A DNA stretch of 5,201 bases from CAYRVX01 sp964642165 (lineage in GTDB: Bacteria; Planctomycetota; Phycisphaerae; SM23-33). The stretch lies in the NCBI GenBank assembly GCA_964642165.1, contig CAZXOC010000418.1, positions 1-5,201 of the forward strand. The letters are read 5' to 3'. How positions within the stretch are numbered: the stretch's first letter is position 1; each line of letters opens with the position of its first letter. Position numbers and translations under genes: made by a program. Shown piece by piece: positions 1-5,097 of this stretch. The notes under the pieces are model-generated. The model was not told the origin of the DNA. It did no database searches and saw only the letters and a list, made by a program, of their open reading frames with translations.

Positions 1-192
1 TTCGGCGCGGGCGTGACCACCGGCTTGGGCTCGACGACCGGGACCGGTTTCGGCGCGGGCGTCACCACCGGCTTGGGCTCGATGACCGGCACCGGCTTCG
101 GCGCGGGCGTGACCACCGGCTTGGGCTCGATGACCGGGACCGGTTTCGGCGCGGGCGTCACCAGCGGCGCGGGCTTGATGATCGGCTCCGGC
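1..192 (-). repeat. 48-bp in-frame tandem repeats encoding the Pro/Lys rod
   Basis: Four consecutive 48-bp units lie at 1-48, 49-96, 97-144 and 145-192. Each encodes 16 residues of the pattern PxPVxEPKPVVTPAPK. Units 1 and 3 differ at one base (a Val/Ile change). Unit 2 differs from unit 3 at three bases, all synonymous. Unit 4 is the most degenerate, and the sequence before it in the protein (193-234) is a looser PKP/PIIKP version. The array is inside the secreted protein gene and continues past the left edge, so copy number is unknown. Confidence 0.9.
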
Positions 193-1433
193 TTGGGGAT
201 CGGCTTGACGATCGGTTTGGGCGGCTGGGGAAAGTCCACGTTCTCGGCCAGGACCTTCACGGCGCCTGCCTCGACGATGTCGAGCCCGAGCCTGGCGTCG
301 TACTTGGGCCTGCCCGTGATGCCGACGTAGTTGCCGACGTACACGTCGAGGTTGACGGCGCCGCTGGTGCACTGGACGTAGGCGTTGATGAAGAGTGTAT
401 GGCGGTCGCGGACCAGGTAGCGTTTGGGCCCGGCCGGGCCGCCGGGGAAGACGTCGCTCGGCATCAGGATGCCCTGGGCGGAATAGGCGGTCACCGGGCG
501 GGTGGTCGGCGTCCCGGCGTCCAGCTTCTGGCGGGCGAGCTTCAGGGCCTCTTCCCGCTCCCTCACGTCCTTGACGAGCTTCTCGACGGTCGCCATGTCC
601 TGCTTGCGCTCGATGGCGATCCTGATGAAGTCCGTCCGGGCCTTGATGAACCGCTCGATGTACTCGCTGTCGTCGGGGGCCTTGATCCCCTGGTACTTGG
701 GCAGGAGCGGCTCGAGGTCGCGCTCGGCGACGGGCTTGGCGAACTCGGCGACGAGCAGCTTCTCGAGCACCTTGATCTTCTCGATGGCGGCCTCCAGCTC
801 CCCGGCGTTCAGGGCGGGGGTGACGGTCGTCACGGCCCGCCGGGTCGTGGGCGAGGGGGTCGGCGGGCGGATCGGCGGGGGAGAGACGGGAACGGTAGTC
901 GGTATGGGCGGCGTCGGCCGGGTCGGCAACGTGACGCGGGCGTCCGCGGCCGTCGCCGGCCGGACGTACCGCGCCGAGATCCAGAAGTACGCCCCCGGCG
1001 GGGAGGCGATCTTGTAGTAGTCGCCCGCATCGCCGATCACGCGGACGCGGTCGCCCTTGCTCAGGCGGAACTGGAGCGTGTAGAAGTTGCTGCCCCGCAG
1101 GACGCCCGCCGCGCGGACCCAGACGTTGTCGCCGGTGACCGTGCCGGTCTTGGTGGCCGAGTCGACCTCGACGTAGGTCTTGCGGATGGCGCTGTGGCAC
1201 CCCGGCGGCGGGGGGATCTTGTACCAGTCGTCCAGCTTGTCCACGACGGTGACCTGATCCGGCTTGGAGAGCTTGGCGCAGGGATACGCCCCGGGCCCCC
1301 CCGGGCCGCTGCGAACGTACACGTTGGTGCCGGTCAGGACCCCCTGGAACGATCCAGCCGGACGCGCCGTCTGTGCCGATGCCGCGGCGGCCAGAAACGC
1401 CACACACAGCCCCACGCTCGCGTTCGCTTTCAT
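1..1433 (-). CDS. Secreted two-SH3-domain protein with Pro/Lys-rich repeat rod (C-terminus cut by window edge)
   Basis: An uninterrupted minus-strand frame gives 477 residues from ATG 1433 and leaves the window without a stop. Residues 1-20 are a signal peptide (Lys near the start, hydrophobic core, ASA before Q21), so the protein is probably exported. Two SH3-like beta domains follow at about 30-90 (GTNVYVRSGPG, DDWYKI) and 96-157 (GDNVWVRAAG, GDYYKI, WISARYV). C52 and C79 in the first could form a disulfide. A Pro/Thr-rich linker covers 160-205, and a charged helical stretch, possibly coiled coil, covers about 207-305. A beta-rich domain lies at about 313-398 (INAYVQ, VYVGNYVGITG). From 401 on there is a Pro/Lys/Val rod of 16-residue repeats. 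Bacterial SH3-like domains often bind peptidoglycan or protein ligands, so a cell-wall or envelope role is inferred. The architecture resembles planctomycete SH3 proteins from memory. The start is fixed by signal peptide and ribosome binding site. Confidence 0.88.
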   Translation of the reverse strand, partial: MKANASVGLCVAFLAAAASAQTARPAGSFQGVLTGTNVYVRSGPGGPGAYPCAKLSKPDQVTVVDKLDDWYKIPPPPGCHSAIRKTYVEVDSATKTGTVTGDNVWVRAAGVLRGSNFYTLQFRLSKGDRVRVIGDAGDYYKIASPPGAYFWISARYVRPATAADARVTLPTRPTPPIPTTVPVSPPPIRPPTPSPTTRRAVTTVTPALNAGELEAAIEKIKVLEKLLVAEFAKPVAERDLEPLLPKYQGIKAPDDSEYIERFIKARTDFIRIAIERKQDMATVEKLVKDVREREEALKLARQKLDAGTPTTRPVTAYSAQGILMPSDVFPGGPAGPKRYLVRDRHTLFINAYVQCTSGAVNLDVYVGNYVGITGRPKYDARLGLDIVEAGAVKVLAENVDFPQPPKPIVKPIPKPEPIIKPAPLVTPAPKPVPVIEPKPVVTPAPKPVPVIEPKPVVTPAPKPVPVVEPKPVVTPAP

Positions 1434-1439
1434 GGCGAG

Positions 1440-1447
1440 CTCCTTCC
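1440..1447 (-). promoter_or_regulatory. Ribosome binding site of the SH3/rod protein
   Basis: On the minus strand GGAAGGAG ends six bases before ATG 1433. It is a good Shine-Dalgarno match at suitable spacing, and together with the signal peptide right after the ATG it decides the start codon. Confidence 0.75.
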
Positions 1448-1489
1448 TGTCGGAATCTCTTCCCAGTCCACAGCGGGACGCAGCCCATC

Positions 1490-1518
1490 ACCTTAGCGTC
1501 TGGCCCGGGGGCTGTCAA
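1490..1518 (-). promoter_or_regulatory. Sigma70-type promoter of the SH3/rod protein
   Basis: On the minus strand a perfect -35 hexamer TTGACA (1518-1513) is followed after exactly 17 bp by TAAGGT (1495-1490), a -10 with the conserved TA and final T. Transcription would begin near 1483, giving a leader of about 50 nt that contains the ribosome binding site. The gene would therefore have its own promoter, separate from the histidine kinase upstream on the same strand. The match is seen; activity is inferred. Confidence 0.6.
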
Positions 1519-1647
1519 CAAACCTTGATCGTGCATCGGCCGATGCGAAGGGGGGGGCGTCTCCCGGCCGAGGGCGGCGACGCGGGGGCGCCGGGTCGCC
1601 TGCGAGGGCGGCGATCTCGACGGATGGGTTGCCCCCCGAAACGGGCG

Positions 1648-2493
1648 TCAGGCGGGGATCTGCACGGTGAACGTCGCGCCCTTGCCCGGCTGCGACTCCA
1701 GGCGGATCTCGCCGCCCAGGGACTGCACGATCTCCCGGGACAGGGCCAGTCCCAGGCCGCTGCCTTCGTCCTTCCCGTCGCGCCCGGTCCGGGTGGTGAA
1801 GAACGGCTCGAAGACCCGCGGCTGGATCTCCGGCGGGATGCCCGGGCCGTTGTCACGAACCCGGATGACCGCGCCGCCGTCGCACGTCCGGGCGGAGATC
1901 TCGATCTTCCGCGGCCGGGGGCGGTCCAGCACGGCCTGCCGGGCGTTGATCAGCAGGTTCAGCAGCACGTGCTCCAGTTCGACCTTGCGGGTGCGGATGG
2001 CCAGGTCGGCCGGGGCGCTGAGGACCACGTCGATCGCGTCGCGCCGCGGGTTTCGCCCCATGGCGAGGATCGCCTCCGAGACCAGCGCCGAGACGTTCAC
2101 GCGGACGGGCTCGGGCGACGAGCCCCGGGCGATGCCGAGGATGGCCTGGCAGATGTCGCTGGCGCGCTGCCCGCCCTCCGCGGCGCGGGTGACGGCCTTC
2201 TCGCGCAGACGCGGGTTCTTCCGCGCCATCTGCGCGTAGTTGATGATCGGCGTCAGGATGTTGTTGAACTCGTGCGCCAGCATCGCCGACATCGTCCCCA
2301 GCGCCGCCAGCCGCTGCACGCGCCGAAGCTGCTCGTGCAGCTCCCGGATCTCCTCCTCCAGCCGCGCCGCGCACTGGCGCTGCGCCGCCAGCTCCTCGAC
2401 GGTCTGGACCTCCTTGTGCAGGAGCTGTGTGGCCTGCCTCAGCCGGGCCAGGCGTTCCTCGTGCGTCTCGAGCTTCGTGCCGGTCGGGGTCAC
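1648..2493 (-). CDS. Soluble orphan sensor histidine kinase (HisKA / HATPase_c)
   Basis: The 281-residue product autophosphorylates on histidine and would pass the phosphate to a response regulator. Residues 1-65 form a charged coiled coil. The dimerisation/phosphoacceptor H-box follows, with H74 in LAHEFNN, which is NtrB-like. The HATPase_c domain has the N box (N179, N183 in LLNLLINA), the G1 box DNGPGIP (214-220), the F box FEPFFTT (228-234) and the G2 box GSGLGLA (244-250), so all catalytic motifs are intact. No signal peptide, membrane segment, PAS or GAF domain is visible, so it is probably cytoplasmic and may sense through the coiled coil or a partner. The first codon is GTG. The upstream frame is open to a TAG at 2624-2626 but has no ATG, GTG or TTG, and the next Met (residue 68) would remove the coiled coil. 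No receiver gene is in the window, so its partner is unknown. Confidence 0.92.
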   Translation of the reverse strand: MTPTGTKLETHEERLARLRQATQLLHKEVQTVEELAAQRQCAARLEEEIRELHEQLRRVQRLAALGTMSAMLAHEFNNILTPIINYAQMARKNPRLREKAVTRAAEGGQRASDICQAILGIARGSSPEPVRVNVSALVSEAILAMGRNPRRDAIDVVLSAPADLAIRTRKVELEHVLLNLLINARQAVLDRPRPRKIEISARTCDGGAVIRVRDNGPGIPPEIQPRVFEPFFTTRTGRDGKDEGSGLGLALSREIVQSLGGEIRLESQPGKGATFTVQIPA

Positions 2494-2501
2494 GGCGAGC
2501 G

Positions 2502-2508
2502 CCCTCTT
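2502..2508 (-). promoter_or_regulatory. Probable ribosome binding site for the GTG-started histidine kinase
   Basis: On the minus strand AAGAGGG lies just upstream of GTG 2493, with GAGG ending nine bases before the start. It is a moderate Shine-Dalgarno match that supports GTG as the true start, since no other start codon exists between it and the upstream stop. Confidence 0.45.
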
Positions 2509-2579
2509 GCCGGATGGCCTGTCTGTCGTTATGAAGTCCCAGGAGCCCCGCGCGTCGAACGGGCACGTTTCGTCGTGTC

Positions 2580-2601
2580 CCGGCCGCGGCGCCGCGGCCG
2601 G
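2580..2601. promoter_or_regulatory. Perfect 22-bp palindrome in the divergent intergenic region
   Basis: The stretch 2580-2601 equals its own reverse complement over all 22 bases, all G or C, centred on 2590/2591. It lies between two divergent genes, 87 bp from the kinase start at 2493 and 70 bp from the ATG at 2671. It could be an operator bound by a symmetric regulator, or form a 9-bp stem with a GCGC tetraloop in a leader transcript. In GC-rich DNA such palindromes also arise by chance, so a regulatory role is only a possibility. Confidence 0.35.
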
Positions 2602-2670
2602 CGCAGGGCTCGGCGTCTCTGCCTAGATATCGGTCGCGGCCGTCGTCAACTTGAGACCACCCGGTGCCGC

Positions 2671-2946
2671 ATGGACCCGGACACGCACCTCCGGCTGCTG
2701 CTGGACCTGGTCGAAGAGGCCGGCATCGTCCTGCGCCGCGCCCCGTCGGCCGGCGAGAGCCCCGACCACCCCGGCGGGGCTCTGGTCCGGCTCAAGGGAA
2801 AGGACATCCTGTTCCTGGACCCGACGGCGCCGGTGGGGGACCAGATCGGCGTGGTGGCCGCGGCCCTCCGCGGGCGCACGGAGGTCGAGAGCCGCTTCCT
2901 GCCGCCGGAAATCCGCGAGCTGATCGACGGGCAGCCGGACGCGTAG
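2671..2946 (+). CDS. Small conserved-looking protein of unknown function (91 aa)
   Basis: I do not recognise a named family. The product is acidic at the N-terminus with a predicted helix (DPDTHLRLLLDLVEEAG, 2-18). A strand-like segment follows at 38-50 (LVRLKGKDILFLD), then a helix at about 56-68 (VGDQIGVVAAALRG) and a C-terminal LPPEIRELI (77-85). This pattern recalls small uncharacterised bacterial proteins with an RLKGK-VLFLD core and a LPPE-RE tail, but that is from memory. Codon choice (G/C at third positions) fits a real gene. The ATG at 2671 has no clear Shine-Dalgarno sequence, and no alternative start lies close upstream in frame. It is divergent from the kinase and 87 bp before acpS on the same strand. 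No membrane segment or signal peptide is seen, so it is probably cytoplasmic. Confidence 0.72.
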   Translation: MDPDTHLRLLLDLVEEAGIVLRRAPSAGESPDHPGGALVRLKGKDILFLDPTAPVGDQIGVVAAALRGRTEVESRFLPPEIRELIDGQPDA

Positions 2947-2966
2947 CGCCGCCGGCGTTCGGCGCT
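2945..2966 (+). terminator. GC-rich stem-loop after the 91-aa gene (weak terminator or attenuator)
   Basis: AGCGCCG (2945-2951, starting inside the TAG stop) pairs with CGGCGCT (2960-2966) around an 8-nt loop. No T-run follows directly. About 22 bases further a run of five T (2989-2993) follows a 4-bp AAGG/CCTT stem. This is not a canonical intrinsic terminator, but it could reduce read-through into acpS. Confidence 0.25.
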
Positions 2967-3020
2967 GTTCGCCTCGAAGGGCCGCGCCTTTTTCGCCTTC
3001 CGTCGCTTTCCCCGCAGCGG

Positions 3021-3026
3021 TACGAT
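3021..3026 (+). promoter_or_regulatory. acpS: Possible -10 element for leaderless acpS transcription
   Basis: TACGAT matches four of six positions of the bacterial -10 consensus and ends seven bases before the acpS ATG at 3034. Initiation about seven bases downstream would produce an RNA starting at, or one base before, the ATG. No Shine-Dalgarno sequence is present between this element and the ATG. The -35 region (about 2998-3003) is a poor match, so the call is tentative. Confidence 0.3.
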
Positions 3027-3033
3027 TCTGGCC

Positions 3034-3432
3034 ATGAACGTGGTGGCCCACGGGATCGACCTGGTGGACTGCGCCCGCCTGGCGGAGGTGATCGAGCGCC
3101 ACGGGGAGCGATTCCTGCACCGCATCTTCACGGAGGGCGAGCTGGCCTACTGCCGGAGCAGAAAGCGCTCCATCGAGCACCTCGCCGGGCGATTCGCCGC
3201 GAAGGAGGCGGTGCTGAAGGTCCTGGGCACGGGCTGGAGCCGCGGCATCAACTGGACCGACGTCGAGGTCACCAACGCGCCCTCGGGGCGCCCGAGCGTC
3301 ACGCTGAGGGGCCCGTGCCGGCGCATCGCCGACGAGCAGGGACTTGCCCGGGTGCTCGTCTCCATCAGCCACGTCGAGACCCACGCCATCGCCTCGGCGA
3401 TCGGCCTGGCGGCGCCGGCGGCGGACCCATGA
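3034..3432 (+). CDS. acpS: Holo-[acyl-carrier-protein] synthase AcpS
   Basis: AcpS transfers 4'-phosphopantetheine from coenzyme A to the serine of apo-ACP in the cytoplasm, making the carrier used for fatty acid synthesis and for lipid A acylation. The product has 132 residues, typical of the short AcpS class. The N-terminal GIDLVD (7-12) holds metal-binding D9. AGRFAAKEAVLKVLGTG (51-67) is the family signature, with K57 and metal ligand E58, the same spacing as the D9/E58 pair known in E. coli. SISH (110-113) near the end is also typical. F32-E34 (FTEGE) matches the usual FT..E segment. The start at 3034 places D9 correctly; it lacks a Shine-Dalgarno sequence and may be leaderless. The stop overlaps the lpxB start, so the two are probably co-transcribed and translationally coupled. 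Confidence 0.95.
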   Translation: MNVVAHGIDLVDCARLAEVIERHGERFLHRIFTEGELAYCRSRKRSIEHLAGRFAAKEAVLKVLGTGWSRGINWTDVEVTNAPSGRPSVTLRGPCRRIADEQGLARVLVSISHVETHAIASAIGLAAPAADP

Positions 3433-4571
3433 GCCGGCGGCGCGCGGTCATCTTCGTTTCGGCCGCGGAGGCCAGCGGCGACCTGCACGCCGCCGGTCTG
3501 ATCCGCGCCATTCGCCGCCGCCAGCCGCAGGCCCGCTTCGTCGGCCTGGCGGGCCCGCGCATGGCCGAGGCCGGCTGCGAGGTCGTCGCGGACATCACCC
3601 AGCAGGCCCGCATGGCGAGCGTTCCGCTGCTGCGCCTCGGCTACTACTGGCGCCTCGTGCGCCGCCTCCAGCGGACGATCCGCCGGCTCCGCCCCGACCT
3701 GCACATCCCCGTCGACTCGCCGGCGCTGAACTGGCACCTGGCCGCCGCGGCCAAGGACGTCGGGGCGAAGGTGTTCTACTACATCGCCCCGCAGGTCTGG
3801 GCCTGGGCGCCGTGGCGCGTGAGGAAGCTAGCGCGCCTGACCGACCGCGTCGGCTGCATCCTGCCGTTCGAGGAGCCCTACCTGCGCCACCGCGGCGTGC
3901 ACGCGAGCTACGTCGGGCACCCGCTGTTCGACGCGATGCCGCCGCGCCCGGACCCGCTGCCGGACCAGGCCGCCGCGTGGCTGGACGGGACGTGGCAGGT
4001 GGCGCTGCTTGCGGGCAGCCGCCCCGCGGAGATCGCCAACCACGCGCCGGCGTTTCTCGCCGCGGCCGAACGCATCCGCCGGCGATGGCGCAACGCCCGG
4101 TGCACCTTCGCCGCCCCCACCGACGCCTGCGCCGAGGCGATCCGCCGGGCCTGCGGCACCGACGCCGACGTCGCCGTCGGGCAAACGAGCCGGGTCCTCG
4201 CCGGCAGCCACTTCGCCGTCGCCGTCAGCGGGACCGTCACGCTGGAGGCCGCCTACTTCGGCGTGCCCATGGTCGTCGTCTACAGGGTCCCCTACGTGCG
4301 GTATCACCTGGCGGGGCGCTGGCTGGTGCGCACGCCGCACATCTGCCTGGTGAACATCCTCGCCGGGCGGCGCGTCGTGCCCGAACTGATGCCCTGGTAC
4401 GGCGCCAGGCGGCCGGTCGTCGAGATCGTCACGGAGGTGATGGACGACTACGGCTGGCTGTGCGAGGTGCGCAAGGACCTGCTGGCGATCACCGATCCGC
4501 TCCGCGCGACGCCGCCGCAGACGGCCAGCGACAACGCCGCTGCACTGGCGCTGCGAACGGCGGGGGGGTAG
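3429..4571 (+). CDS. lpxB: Lipid-A-disaccharide synthase LpxB (GT19 family)
   Basis: LpxB condenses UDP-2,3-diacylglucosamine with lipid X to form the lipid A disaccharide at the inner membrane face. The 380-residue length matches the family. Visible signatures are AAEASGDLHAAGLI (12-25), YYIAPQVWAWAPWRVRKLA (117-135), ILPFEEPYLRHRGV (144-157), YVGHPLFDAM (161-170), LLAGSRPAEI (193-202) with the glycine/arginine of the nucleotide-sugar fold, AVSGTVTLEAAYFGVPMVV (265-283) and the LVNILAGRRVVPEL segment (307-320). Two places differ from the textbook enzyme. The usual IDxPDFN-like motif reads VDSPALN (95-101), keeping D96 but with Ala for the second acid, and the residues after VPEL are M-P instead of the usual L-Q. 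The ATG overlaps the acpS stop (ATGA) with no strong ribosome binding site, suggesting coupling. It implies lipid A or a related outer-membrane glycolipid. Other lpx genes are not in the window. Confidence 0.93.
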   Translation: MSRRRAVIFVSAAEASGDLHAAGLIRAIRRRQPQARFVGLAGPRMAEAGCEVVADITQQARMASVPLLRLGYYWRLVRRLQRTIRRLRPDLHIPVDSPALNWHLAAAAKDVGAKVFYYIAPQVWAWAPWRVRKLARLTDRVGCILPFEEPYLRHRGVHASYVGHPLFDAMPPRPDPLPDQAAAWLDGTWQVALLAGSRPAEIANHAPAFLAAAERIRRRWRNARCTFAAPTDACAEAIRRACGTDADVAVGQTSRVLAGSHFAVAVSGTVTLEAAYFGVPMVVVYRVPYVRYHLAGRWLVRTPHICLVNILAGRRVVPELMPWYGARRPVVEIVTEVMDDYGWLCEVRKDLLAITDPLRATPPQTASDNAAALALRTAGG

Positions 4572-4604
4572 GGCGGTCGGACGCCAGGAGCGCCGGGCGC
4601 CGGA

Positions 4605-4958
4605 TCACGACACCGGCGAGCCCGCCGGCGCGGGGCGGTCCGTCGTCAGCACGATCACGTCGTCGGGGTTCGGCATCTGCCCGACCGTCGCGGCCAGCAG
4701 CATCCCGTTGGACTCCAGCCCGCGCATCTTCCGCGGGGCCAGGTTGACCACCACGACCACGTCCTTGCCGACCAGCTCCTCCGGCCGGTACCACTGCTTC
4801 ATGCCGGCGATGATCTGCCGCCTCTCGCCGCCGAGGTCGATCTGCATGACGATCAGCCGGTCGGCGTTGGGGTGCTCGCCGGCCTCGACGACCTTGGCGA
4901 TGCGGAGGTCCAGCTTGACGAAATCGTCGTACTGAATAATCGGTTTCTCTTCGGCCAT
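4605..4958 (-). CDS. Free-standing tRNA-binding OB-fold protein (MetRS C-terminal / beta-subunit type)
   Basis: The 117-residue product is a single tRNA-binding OB-fold like the C-terminal domain of methionyl-tRNA synthetase, Trbp111 and CsaA. Visible signatures are FVKLDLRIAKV (13-23), EHPNADRL (28-35), QIIAGM (48-53), and LAPRKMRGLESNGMLLAA (73-90). Such domains bind the outer corner of tRNA, usually as dimers. Many annotation systems would name it methionine--tRNA ligase subunit beta, but no catalytic MetRS core lies in the window, so whether it assists MetRS or acts as a general tRNA-binding or chaperone protein is unresolved. The ATG at 4958 has a GAAAGG ribosome binding site and a promoter. 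An in-frame ATG at 5093 would add 45 Arg-rich residues with no family match and lie upstream of that promoter, so it is not preferred. It is convergent with lpxB, 33 bp between the stops. Confidence 0.9.
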   Translation of the reverse strand: MAEEKPIIQYDDFVKLDLRIAKVVEAGEHPNADRLIVMQIDLGGERRQIIAGMKQWYRPEELVGKDVVVVVNLAPRKMRGLESNGMLLAATVGQMPNPDDVIVLTTDRPAPAGSPVS

Positions 4959-4964
4959 GTTGCG

Positions 4965-4970
4965 CCTTTC
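4965..4970 (-). promoter_or_regulatory. Ribosome binding site of the tRNA-binding protein
   Basis: On the minus strand GAAAGG ends six bases before ATG 4958. The spacing is good and it favours this ATG over the in-frame ATG 135 bases upstream. Confidence 0.6.
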
Positions 4971-5002
4971 TGCTGCTCCTGCCGCTGGGTTGTCGCGAGG
5001 CA

Positions 5003-5031
5003 AGTGTACGCGCCGCCGCCCGCGGCGACAA
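5003..5031 (-). promoter_or_regulatory. Sigma70-type promoter of the tRNA-binding protein
   Basis: On the minus strand TTGTCG (5031-5026, four of six -35 positions) is followed after 17 bp by TACACT (5008-5003, four of six -10 positions). Transcription would begin near 4996, giving a leader of about 38 nt that includes the ribosome binding site. The GC-only spacer contains a 6-bp inverted repeat (CGCCGC 5011-5016 / GCGGCG 5022-5027) that overlaps the edge of the -35 and might bind a regulator. Confidence 0.5.
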
Positions 5032-5070
5032 GTCGCTTGGCGTACGATCGAGCGCGCAATTCCCGATTCG

Positions 5071-5097
5071 CCTCTTGCGTCGCCGCGGCGCAAGAGG
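5071..5097. other. Strong stem-loop upstream of the tRNA-binding gene
   Basis: CCTCTTGCG (5071-5079) pairs perfectly with CGCAAGAGG (5089-5097), and the stem extends inward by a G-T wobble and two more G-C pairs to a three-base loop, 12 pairs in all. No T-run follows on either strand, so it is not a standard intrinsic terminator. It sits in the 243-bp gene-free right end (4959-5201), about 40 bp upstream of the promoter's -35. The rest of that stretch holds two small hairpins (about 5144-5154 and 5156-5169) and an AT-richer edge with six T at 5190-5195, but no gene I can support. Confidence 0.5.

Noticed and set aside
1..192. CRISPR-like array
   Set aside because: The 48-bp units are contiguous with no unique spacers and encode an in-frame protein repeat.
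13..1496. Plus-strand open frames opposite the SH3/rod gene (13-330, 399-1496, 502-1017)
   Set aside because: They are Gly/Arg-rich complements of the minus-strand gene, which has a signal peptide, recognisable domains and its own ribosome binding site.
1576..1600. Terminator for the histidine kinase (GGCGAC / GTCGCC stem)
   Set aside because: The stem is only 6 bp with a 13-base loop and no T-run; the 1519-1647 gap shows no convincing terminator.
2624..2649. Kinase promoter TTGACG followed by TATCTA on the minus strand
   Set aside because: The spacer is only 14 bp, too short for a sigma70 promoter; at 17 bp the -10 is a poor match.
1264..2670. A long plus-strand protein running from 1264 into the 91-aa frame
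   Set aside because: It lies over the minus-strand kinase and promoter region and is Arg/Gly-rich without motifs; only the part from ATG 2671 looks coding.
3147..4340. Minus-strand open frames opposite acpS and lpxB
   Set aside because: Both plus-strand genes have full-length family signatures; the opposite frames are low-complexity shadows.
4572..4604. Bidirectional terminator between lpxB and the tRNA-binding gene
   Set aside because: Only a 4-bp stem can be drawn and there is no T-run on either strand.
4605..5093. Longer start (ATG 5093) for the tRNA-binding protein
   Set aside because: The extra 45 residues are Arg-rich with no family match, and the predicted promoter and ribosome binding site lie downstream of that ATG.
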